Positions 1 through 5,057 of a stretch of 5,057 nt of DNA are shown piece by piece (position 1 is the stretch's first letter; the number at the start of each line of letters is the position of its first letter). A model generated the notes under the pieces. That model made no database searches. It saw nothing but the letters and a program-made list of their open reading frames with translations, and had not been told where the DNA came from. The position numbers were made by a program, and so were the translations under genes. This DNA comes from Candidatus Desulfofervidaceae bacterium (GTDB lineage: Bacteria > Desulfobacterota > Desulfofervidia > Desulfofervidales > Desulfofervidaceae): NCBI GenBank assembly GCA_021160485.1, contig JAGHCL010000211.1, positions 1-5,057 of the forward strand, written 5' to 3'.

Positions 1-2
1 CA

Positions 3-31
3 TTGACATTATGTAAAACATCTGTTAACTA
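3..31 (+). promoter_or_regulatory. Candidate sigma70-type promoter of the operon
   Basis: A perfect TTGACA -35 box lies at 3-8. With the ideal 17-bp spacer the -10 would be TAACTA at 26-31, preceded by TG at 23-24 as in an extended -10 element, but the hexamer itself is a poor match to TATAAT. TTAACT at 25-30 (16-bp spacer) is an alternative. Either choice starts transcription only a few bases before the ATG at 43 and puts the -10 inside the palindrome at 26-43, so a bound repressor would block polymerase. The window begins 42 bp before the gene, so a promoter further upstream cannot be excluded. Confidence 0.45.
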
Positions 32-43
32 ACTAGTTAGTTA
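26..43. promoter_or_regulatory. Probable TetR operator: perfect 18-bp palindrome
   Basis: TAACTAACTAGTTAGTTA is identical to its own reverse complement over all 18 bases. The symmetry stops at 25/44. Each half contains the repeated tetramer TAAC/GTTA. Size and symmetry are typical of a site for a TetR-family dimer, and the gene that follows encodes such a protein, so autoregulation of the whole operon is the natural reading. The last base of the palindrome is the A of the regulator's ATG, so a bound dimer would cover both the candidate -10 and the start of the gene. The site is seen directly; its binding by this regulator is inferred. Confidence 0.75.
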
Positions 44-657
44 TGAATACAAGAGAAAAGATTTTGCAGGCGGCTTATCAAGTGTTTGCCTTGAAAGGCA
101 AAGAAGGAGCGCGTGTAGATGAAATTGCACAGCGGGCAGGAATTAATAAGGCCATGATTTATTACCACTTTAAAAGCAAAAACGATCTTTATCGGGCGGT
201 GTTAAAGTCTATCTTTACCAATATTTTCCCGGGTGTTCTGGCCATTGTTCAAAAGGGTAGTCCTTTACAGGAAACTTTGGAGAAGCTAGTAGATTTATAT
301 TTCCAACTTTACACTGCCCAACCGGAATTGATGAAAATTCTATTGCGAGAATTGGCTGACGATGGTCGTGAACTTGTCCCACTGCTCCAAGAAATACAAA
401 GAGAAATTCCGGTCTTAAGCACTCAACCGCAAATCCAATGTTTCCAGCGGTGGATAGAAGAAGGAAAGATGCGTTCACTGGACCCAAGACATACCTGGAT
501 AAGTTTTATTGGCATGACTCTCATTTATTTCATTGGACGCCCTCTTATTTTTGCTTTGCTCAATTTTGATGAAAAAGAAGAACATGTTCTTCATGATAGA
601 AAAGAAAATATAATCGGTATTTTAATGCACGGACTGATGGCAAAGGAACATGTTTAG
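43..657 (+). CDS. TetR/AcrR-family transcriptional regulator
   Basis: This 204-residue protein has the normal length and layout of a TetR-family repressor. The N-terminal DNA-binding domain spans about residues 3-50, with the helix-turn-helix around 24-46: V25, A29, A32G33, then the family hallmark Y40-Y41-H42-F43, followed by K44-S45-K46 and L49Y50. The all-helical remainder (about 55-200) would form the dimer interface and ligand pocket; its ligand is not recognisable. The start is fixed because an in-frame TAG lies at 34-36 and no other start codon intervenes. No Shine-Dalgarno sequence precedes the ATG, which fits a leaderless or very short-leader mRNA. The stop overlaps the next gene by 8 bp. 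It likely represses itself and the exporter through the palindrome at 26-43. It occupies the position that CecR (YbiH) holds beside the E. coli ybhGFSR genes, but I see no close similarity to CecR beyond the family fold. Confidence 0.93.
   Translation: MNTREKILQAAYQVFALKGKEGARVDEIAQRAGINKAMIYYHFKSKNDLYRAVLKSIFTNIFPGVLAIVQKGSPLQETLEKLVDLYFQLYTAQPELMKILLRELADDGRELVPLLQEIQREIPVLSTQPQIQCFQRWIEEGKMRSLDPRHTWISFIGMTLIYFIGRPLIFALLNFDEKEEHVLHDRKENIIGILMHGLMAKEHV
642..647 (+). promoter_or_regulatory. Closely spaced ribosome binding site for first permease
   Basis: AAAGGA ends only two bases before the ATG at 650, tighter than the usual 5-9. The start is still preferred: the N-terminus it gives aligns with that of the second permease (K13-E14 ... 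R20-D21 here, K12-E13 ... R19-D20 there). The next in-frame ATG (704) would remove this conserved region. Overlap with the regulator suggests translational coupling offsets the poor spacing. Confidence 0.5.
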
Positions 658-1786
658 TTTCAGACGCTTTAAGGCGGTGTGTAAAAAGGAATGTCTACAT
701 ATAATGCGTGACCCACCCAGCCTTATTCAGACTCTCCTTTTGCCAGCAGTTTTACTTTTACTCTATGGTTATGCCTTAAACTTTGACCTTACCCATGTCC
801 CCTTTGCGGTTTATAACCGTGATCAAACACTGGAGACACGCCAACTATTAGATTACTTTGCCCATTCACGCTATTTTCATCTGGTTGGCCAGGTAAACGA
901 CTATGACACAATCAAAAGGCTCTTCTGGCGGGGTAAGATTCATCTGGCCCTGGTCATTCCCTATGGCTTTTCTGCCCATCTTAAAAAGGGCAATCCCCTT
1001 CCCCTCCAGGCAATTATTGACGGCACGGATGCCAATGTAGGCAACACCATTCTTACCTATGTCAAAGCCGTAGTAGCCCAATATAATGATGATCTCATGA
1101 AAGAACAGTTTATGCGTCTTGGACATTCCCAGGCAGAACTACCGCTAAAGGCAGAATTGCGCATATGGTTTAACGAAGAGATGGAGAGTAGAAACTTCAT
1201 CATCCCTGGCCTGATCGTAGTTATCATAACTATGGTAGGGGCCACCCTTACTGCCCTTACGATCGTTAAAGAAGCAGAATGGGGCAGTTTGGAGCGAGTT
1301 ATGTCCACCCCGGTGGAAAAAATTGAGTTAATTTTGGGAAAACTGACACCTTATTTTTTTCTAGGGTTGATTGACCTTTTGATTATCATGGGTGTAGGGA
1401 GCTTTCTTTTTCATGTGCCTATGCGCGGCAATCCTTTACTTCTAATTTTTCTTTCGGTCCTTTTTCTCATCGGCGTCCTCTTTATGGGCCTCTGGATCTC
1501 GGTTGTTGCCAAAACCCAGATGCAGGCCAATCAAATGGCTATCCTCCTTACCTTTTTACCTGCTCTTTTGCTTTCAGGATTCGTTTTTCCCATTCACAAC
1601 ATGCCCAAAGTGCTCCAGATTATCGCTTATTTACTCCCTGCCACTTACTTTGTCATCATTACAAAGGGAGTTTATCTTAAAGGACTGGGACTAAAAGCAC
1701 TCTGGCCCGAGACCCTGGTGCTTTTAGCCTTTGCCATTTTCTTTTTTAGTTTGGTGATCAGAAAATTTGAAAAGAGGCTCAAATGA
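650..1786 (+). CDS. ybhS: ABC-2 type exporter permease, YbhS-like
   Basis: This 378-residue inner-membrane permease belongs to the ABC-2 type (ABC2_membrane_3-like) family and would form half of the exporter channel. It has a cytoplasmic N-terminus with K13E14 and R20D21P22, a first membrane helix at about 24-44, and a large periplasmic domain at about 45-182 holding F70AHSRYF76 and D124GT126. Membrane helices follow at about 184-206, 230-255, 262-286, 295-316 and 351-371. The cytoplasmic loop after the second helix carries the family signature as KEAEWGSLE at 207-215. The C-terminal hallmark is LSGFVFP at 308-314 with N317MPK320. From memory, F183IIPG187, the region around 230-262 (K231LTPYFFLG239, V256PMRG260) and the YF of A331TYF334 match E. 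coli YbhS better than YbhR. It overlaps the regulator by 8 bp and the next permease by 4 bp (ATGA). The symbol reflects remembered similarity, not an alignment. Confidence 0.9.
   Translation: MFSFRRFKAVCKKECLHIMRDPPSLIQTLLLPAVLLLLYGYALNFDLTHVPFAVYNRDQTLETRQLLDYFAHSRYFHLVGQVNDYDTIKRLFWRGKIHLALVIPYGFSAHLKKGNPLPLQAIIDGTDANVGNTILTYVKAVVAQYNDDLMKEQFMRLGHSQAELPLKAELRIWFNEEMESRNFIIPGLIVVIITMVGATLTALTIVKEAEWGSLERVMSTPVEKIELILGKLTPYFFLGLIDLLIIMGVGSFLFHVPMRGNPLLLIFLSVLFLIGVLFMGLWISVVAKTQMQANQMAILLTFLPALLLSGFVFPIHNMPKVLQIIAYLLPATYFVIITKGVYLKGLGLKALWPETLVLLAFAIFFFSLVIRKFEKRLK
1771..1777 (+). promoter_or_regulatory. Ribosome binding site for second permease
   Basis: AAAGAGG lies five bases before the ATG at 1783, inside the end of the preceding gene. 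It is well placed and supports the ATGA-overlap start. Confidence 0.7.
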
Positions 1787-2901
1787 GGTGGTATCGGGTC
1801 AGACAGATTATCTGGAAAGAATTTATCCAGCTCTTTCGGGATAAACGCATCCGTATCATCTTGTTTATGCCCCCACTTATTCAACTTATTGCCTATGGCT
1901 ATGCGGCCAATTTTGACATCAAGCATGTGCGGACGGTGATTTATGATGCCGATATCAGCCAAGACAGTCGTCGGTTTATAGACCGCTTTGCCCACTCACG
2001 CTATTTTGATGTAGTTGCCTTTGTTCAGAATAAAAAGGCCCTTACCGCCGCCATCGTGCAAGGAAAAGCCACACTAGGCATCTATATTCACTCCCGCTTT
2101 GCCTTTTATTTACACAAAGGCCACCCGGCCCCAGTAGAATTTATTCTGGATGGGACTGGCTCCAACGCCGCCATGGTTGTTATCCGGTATGTAAACACAA
2201 TTGTAGAAGAATTCATCAAGGAACACATGCAAAAACGCCTTGCTCACCTAAAAATTAACTGGATAGAATTAAGAACACGAAGTTGGTTTAATAAAAATCT
2301 CATCAGCCGCCATTCCTTTGTTCCCTGTATCATTGCCATGTTGGTCCTGCATGCCGCTATCTTTTTAACCTCCATTGCCATTGCCAGAGAAAAAGAAGCC
2401 GGCACCATGGAGCAATTGCTGGTAACTCCCATCCAGCCAGTTGAACTTATTCTTGGGAAAATCATTCCTTATGCCTGTATTGCCCTTTTTGATGTCGTTT
2501 TAATCACACTTATTTCCATCGGCTGGTTTCATATTGGCTTCAAAGGCAATCCTTTATTACTCCTTGGCGGACTGTTCAGTTTTCTCCCACCTGCCTTGGG
2601 AGTGGGCATTTTTATCTCTACCATCTCCCGCACTCAGCAACAGACGAGGATGGCTGCCTCCTTTTATTTTATGCCGGCCATTCTACTTTCAGGTTTTATC
2701 TTTCCGATTGAAAACATGCCCAAGGTAGTGCAATATTTAACCTATCTTAATCCCCTGCGCTATTTTCTTGTAATTGTCCGGGGGGTCTTTTTGCAGGGAG
2801 CCGATTTTTACGCCCTGTATCCCCAGTTTCTTGGCCTGTGTATTTTGGGGGTGATTACCTTGGGACTGAGTGTGGTCAAATTTAGAAAGAGGTTAGACTG
2901 A
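1783..2901 (+). CDS. ybhR: ABC-2 type exporter permease, YbhR-like
   Basis: This 372-residue permease is paralogous to the one before it and would be the other half of a heterodimeric channel. Layout: cytoplasmic K12E13 and R19D20, first helix at about 23-43, periplasmic domain at about 44-176 with F69AHSRYF75 and D123GT125, then membrane helices at about 178-200, 221-248, 256-280, 291-309 and 343-365. The cytoplasmic signature is canonical here: REKEAGTMEQLLVTP at 202-216. The C-terminal hallmark is A299ILLSGFIFP308 with E310NMPK314 and N323PLRYF328. From memory, T284QQQ287, E310NMP313 and the W168FN170 region recall E. coli YbhR. The ATGA overlap with the first permease and the one-base TGATG overlap with the next gene suggest coupled translation in fixed ratio. 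Similarity to the first permease runs the full length, so the pair arose by an old duplication. Confidence 0.91.
   Translation: MRWYRVRQIIWKEFIQLFRDKRIRIILFMPPLIQLIAYGYAANFDIKHVRTVIYDADISQDSRRFIDRFAHSRYFDVVAFVQNKKALTAAIVQGKATLGIYIHSRFAFYLHKGHPAPVEFILDGTGSNAAMVVIRYVNTIVEEFIKEHMQKRLAHLKINWIELRTRSWFNKNLISRHSFVPCIIAMLVLHAAIFLTSIAIAREKEAGTMEQLLVTPIQPVELILGKIIPYACIALFDVVLITLISIGWFHIGFKGNPLLLLGGLFSFLPPALGVGIFISTISRTQQQTRMAASFYFMPAILLSGFIFPIENMPKVVQYLTYLNPLRYFLVIVRGVFLQGADFYALYPQFLGLCILGVITLGLSVVKFRKRLD
2886..2892 (+). promoter_or_regulatory. Ribosome binding site for membrane-fusion gene
   Basis: AAAGAGG ends eight bases before the ATG at 2901, inside the last codons of the second permease. Spacing is good and supports the start at the TGATG overlap. 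Confidence 0.7.
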
Positions 2902-3881
2902 TGAAAAAGAAATTATTAGTCCTTTTGTTACTGCTTGGGTTAACTGGAGGTATTTATCTCTGGAAAACTACCACCAAAAACGCACCAAATGAACTTTTGC
3001 TTTCCGGACACATCGAAACCACTGAAACAGATGTGGCCTTTAAGATTAGTGGTAAGATAAGCAGGCTATATGTAGATGAAGGGGATGTGGTAAAAAAAGG
3101 GCAACTTCTAGTTGAACTGGAGGCAAAGGATTTGAAGAACAAGATTGCCCTCTATGAGGCCAGCTTGAAAAAAGCGAGGGCCAATCTAGCCAAGCTTTTA
3201 GCTGGCTATCAACCCGAAGAAATAGAGGCAGCCAAGGCAGCCATGGAAGGAGCCCGAGTGCGGCTTGAGAAGGCCCAGCGTGACTTTGAGCGTTACCAAA
3301 GACTATTTAAGGCCCACACCATTTCACAAGAACGCTTTGATGCGGTGGCCACTGCCTATAAACAGGCCAAATGGACATATGAAGAAACCAAGGCCCGGTA
3401 TCAACTCCTGCATAAAGGCTATCGAAAAGAAGACATTGCCAGTACCAGGGCCGCTGTGGCCGAGGCAGAAGCAGCCTTAAACCTGGCCCGCACTAATCTA
3501 TCTTACACCAAGCTATTTGCTCCTGTAAATGGAATTGTATTGGTAAAGATGGCTGAAAAAGGAGAATATGTCGTAACTGGCACTCCTGTTTTTACCCTGG
3601 GAGATTTGGATCATGTCTGGCTTAAGGCCTATGTGAATGAGACCGACCTTGGACGGATAAAATATGGTCAAAAGGCAGTTGTTACTACCGATACATATCC
3701 GGACAAAAGATATAACGGTAAAGTTATTTTTATTGCAGCCAGGGCTGAATTTACACCTAAAAGCGTGGAAACCCATAAAGAACGCGTTACTTTGGTTTAT
3801 AAGGTCAAGATTGCGGTAGAAAATCCAGCTCATGAGCTTAAGCCAGGAATGCCGGCTGAGGCTCATTTGATGATAAAATGA
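2901..3881 (+). CDS. ybhG: YbhG-like HlyD-family membrane-fusion (periplasmic adaptor) protein
   Basis: This 326-residue periplasmic adaptor bridges the inner-membrane ABC exporter to an outer-membrane channel. Residues 1-21 are a signal anchor: M1KKK4, a Leu-rich segment, no lipobox cysteine. Next come the first half of the lipoyl/barrel-sandwich domain (about 36-75), a long alpha-helical hairpin (about 77-200), the second lipoyl half (about 201-235) and a beta-barrel domain to the C-terminus. At the hairpin tip R131, L135 and S142 fit the RxxxLxxxxxxS pattern described for TolC-docking adaptors such as AcrA and MacA, so a TolC-like partner is likely, though none is encoded here. A282EFTPKSVET291 and the twin motifs G102YQPEEI108 and G173YRKEDI179 are, from memory, also present in E. 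coli YbhG (about 330 residues). It sits between the permeases and the ATPase, overlapping both. Confidence 0.92.
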   Translation: MKKKLLVLLLLLGLTGGIYLWKTTTKNAPNELLLSGHIETTETDVAFKISGKISRLYVDEGDVVKKGQLLVELEAKDLKNKIALYEASLKKARANLAKLLAGYQPEEIEAAKAAMEGARVRLEKAQRDFERYQRLFKAHTISQERFDAVATAYKQAKWTYEETKARYQLLHKGYRKEDIASTRAAVAEAEAALNLARTNLSYTKLFAPVNGIVLVKMAEKGEYVVTGTPVFTLGDLDHVWLKAYVNETDLGRIKYGQKAVVTTDTYPDKRYNGKVIFIAARAEFTPKSVETHKERVTLVYKVKIAVENPAHELKPGMPAEAHLMIK

Positions 3882-4822
3882 CGACAGTAATTCAGGCCAC
3901 CCAGGTAACTAAGACTTTTGGCGACTTATTGGCAATAAATGACCTCTCCCTAGAGATTTATACAGGAGAACTGTTTGCCCTTGTAGGACCAGATGGTGCT
4001 GGAAAGACGACGACGCTTAGGCTTTTAAGTGGAGTGATGCTGCCTGATAGGGGAGAAATAAAGATTAAGGAATATAGCACCCGCACTCAATTTAAAGAGG
4101 TACAAAGTGTTTTAGGCTATATGCCTCAAGAATTGGGATTATATCATGACCTGACTGTTATGGAAAACATCTCTTTTTATGCAGATCTTTATGAAGTGCC
4201 TAAAGATGAAGGTAAAAAACGCTTGGATGAATTGCTCACCATTACCGGCCTCGTCGCCTTTACCCGCAGAAGGGCAGGAAACCTTTCAGGAGGCATGCGG
4301 CAGAAATTGGGTTTAATCTGTGCCCTCATTCATTCCCCAGAAATACTGATTTTAGATGAACCCACTACCGGCGTAGATCCGGTTTCGCGGGATGACTTCT
4401 GGCAGATTCTTGTCCAATTACAAAAAGCAGGAATGACCATCGTCGTCGCTACTTCCTATCTGGATGAAGCCGAAAGGGCCCAAAGGGTGGGCCTGATGTA
4501 TCAAGGCAAATTACAAAAGGTAGACTCGCTTAGAGAATTAAAAAAACCGCTTGTTGGGCGGGTGCTGGAAATCACCTCTCCTATATCTCGTTTGTTAAAA
4601 GAACGGCTTGAAGGTATAGCTGGAATAAGACATATATTTTTAAAGGGTAATTCATTACGTATTATAGGAGAAGATTTAGAAAATATAAAAAAGGCAATCT
4701 ACACAGCACTTTCTCCTCAGGCAGTCTCGTTTGAAATGAAGGAAGTTACCCCCACACTAGAAGATGTCTTTATAGAAAGTATAAAAGTAAGGCTCCTACA
4801 AAAGGGATTTTTAATCAAATGA
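3878..4822 (+). CDS. ABC exporter ATPase, single domain, similar to N-terminal half of YbhF
   Basis: This 314-residue cytoplasmic ATPase would power the two permeases. Motifs in order: Walker A G37PDGAGKTT45, Q-loop Q84 followed by LGLYHDLTVMEN, signature LSGGM at 136-140, Walker B ILILDEP at 156-162 with catalytic E161, and D-loop G165VD167. The H-loop is A191TSYLDEAE199, with Ser193 where the switch histidine normally stands. A C-terminal domain of about 90 residues ends in the family motif TPTLEDVFIE (291-300). From memory, E. coli YbhF is a fused double ATPase whose first half also has GPDGAGKTT and TSYLDEAE, whereas its second half has GPNGAGKST and a histidine. This protein therefore matches the first half only. 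The start overlaps the previous stop as ATGA. The nearest GAGG (3858-3861) is 16 bases away, so translation probably depends on coupling. No symbol is given because YbhF is twice this length. Confidence 0.92.
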   Translation: MTTVIQATQVTKTFGDLLAINDLSLEIYTGELFALVGPDGAGKTTTLRLLSGVMLPDRGEIKIKEYSTRTQFKEVQSVLGYMPQELGLYHDLTVMENISFYADLYEVPKDEGKKRLDELLTITGLVAFTRRRAGNLSGGMRQKLGLICALIHSPEILILDEPTTGVDPVSRDDFWQILVQLQKAGMTIVVATSYLDEAERAQRVGLMYQGKLQKVDSLRELKKPLVGRVLEITSPISRLLKERLEGIAGIRHIFLKGNSLRIIGEDLENIKKAIYTALSPQAVSFEMKEVTPTLEDVFIESIKVRLLQKGFLIK

Positions 4823-4891
4823 AAAAAATATTTAAGCTTCCACTGAGTATTAAGCTTACCCCTATAAAAATAATTAAAGAGGAAGCTGAAA

Positions 4892-4913
4892 AAAGAAAAA
4901 GATGTTTTTCTTT
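4892..4913. terminator. AT-rich hairpin after the operon, possible weak terminator
   Basis: AAAGAAAAA (4892-4900) and TTTTTCTTT (4905-4913) form a perfect 9-bp inverted repeat around a four-base GATG loop. GCT at 4885-4887 and AGC at 4915-4917 could extend it across an internal loop. It lies 70 bp after the last stop codon. The stem has only one G:C pair and the T-rich stretch is the 3' arm of the stem rather than a tail, so it is not a classical intrinsic terminator. The hairpin is seen; its role is a guess. Confidence 0.3.
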
Positions 4914-4937
4914 AAGCAATTATCTAGGGCTGTCTTT

Positions 4938-4995
4938 CTGTCAAGGAGGAGCGCAGCAAGCGGCGGAATGCCGGCGAGCGAGCACTCCTTGACAG
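4938..4995. repeat. GC-rich palindromic intergenic element with perfect 11-bp ends
   Basis: CTGTCAAGGAG at 4938-4948 is repeated inverted as CTCCTTGACAG at 4985-4995. The 36 bases between are much richer in G and C than the neighbouring operon. They contain an inner small stem, CGGC (4961-4964) with GCCG (4970-4973) around GGAAT, plus GAGCG/GAGCA-type purine-GC runs that could pair imperfectly. The whole 58-bp unit could fold as one long hairpin or cruciform. Its composition and the AGCGCAGC-AGCGGCG style of the core recall dispersed palindromic (REP-like) repeats found between genes in many bacteria. Only one copy is visible here, so its repeat status is inferred. It could also act as a transcription terminator or mRNA 3' end. 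Confidence 0.6.
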
Positions 4996-5021
4996 GCACG
5001 GTTTTAAGTAGAATTATCATG

Positions 5022-5052
5022 AGGGCTGCGGTCATTTTTTGGCTGCAACCCT
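5022..5052. other. Imperfect hairpin at the window edge
   Basis: Bases 5022-5033 can pair with 5041-5052 to give a 12-position stem with one C-A mismatch and two G-U pairs, closed by a loop of A and six T. No T-tract follows before the window ends, so it is not an obvious terminator on either strand. An ATG at 5019 opens a frame of 13 codons that runs off the window (hydrophobic MRAAVIFWLQPLI). It has no clear ribosome binding site, so I do not call a gene. Confidence 0.35.
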
Positions 5053-5057
5053 TAATC

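Noticed and set aside
11..21. Short inverted repeat ATGT-AAA-ACAT in the promoter spacer
   Set aside because: Four-base arms are expected by chance in AT-rich DNA.
215..3866. Several open frames of 60-120 codons on the minus strand and in alternate plus frames inside the five genes
   Set aside because: They lie wholly or largely within well-supported coding sequences, have no family resemblance or start signals, and are shadows of the real genes.
4833..4858. AAGCTT-based inverted repeat (4833-4839 with 4852-4858) as operon terminator
   Set aside because: The stem is 7 bp, built on a self-complementary hexamer, has a 12-base loop and no following T-tract.
4819..4992. 57-codon frame starting at an ATGA overlap with the ATPase stop (begins MKKIFKLPLS)
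   Set aside because: The overlap mimics the other junctions, but there is no well-placed ribosome binding site. The last third is translated from the palindromic element, its stop codon falls in the inverted repeat, and the product matches no family I know. It also shows no ABC-domain motif, so it is not a broken second half of YbhF.
4874..5035. 53-codon minus-strand frame (begins MTAALMIILL)
   Set aside because: It runs straight through the palindromic element and the AT-rich hairpin, has no ribosome binding site and no recognisable domain.
5019..5057. Possible N-terminus of a downstream gene (MRAAVIFWLQPLI)
   Set aside because: Only 13 codons are visible, there is no clear Shine-Dalgarno sequence, and the same bases form a hairpin. 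Hydrophobicity alone is not enough to call a gene.

Overview
The window carries one compact operon on the + strand: a TetR-family regulator followed by the four parts of an ABC-2 type tripartite exporter of the YbhGFSR type. The host looks Gram-negative, because the exporter includes a membrane-fusion (HlyD/YbhG-like) protein whose coiled coil has the residues used to dock on a TolC-type outer-membrane channel. Base composition is moderately AT-rich (roughly 40% GC by eye). I cannot name the genus. A Desulfobacterota-like or other deep Gram-negative lineage would fit, but that is only an impression.

Layout. 1-43: promoter/operator region with a TTGACA box and a perfect 18-bp palindrome that runs into the first start codon. 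43-657: TetR regulator. 650-1786: YbhS-like permease. 1783-2901: YbhR-like permease. 2901-3881: YbhG-like membrane-fusion protein. 3878-4822: YbhF-like ATPase with one nucleotide-binding domain. Every junction overlaps (8, 4, 1 and 4 bp), so the five genes are almost certainly co-transcribed and translationally coupled. 4823-5057: no convincing gene. This stretch holds an AT-rich hairpin, a GC-rich palindromic element with perfect 11-bp ends, and a third hairpin at the window edge.

How the parts work together (inference from family knowledge): the ATPase drives two different half-size permeases that form the inner-membrane channel. The fusion protein links them across the periplasm to an outer-membrane channel encoded elsewhere. 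The TetR protein probably binds the palindrome at its own start codon and releases it when it binds a small molecule, so pump and regulator are induced together. The substrate cannot be read from the sequence; a drug or other toxic small molecule is the usual expectation.

This is mostly a known type of system, not a new one. The points worth a second look are: the ATPase matches only the N-terminal half of the duplicated E. coli YbhF and lacks the H-loop histidine, with no second ATPase in the window; the operator sits on a start codon that has no Shine-Dalgarno sequence; and the downstream palindromic element is unlike its surroundings in composition.
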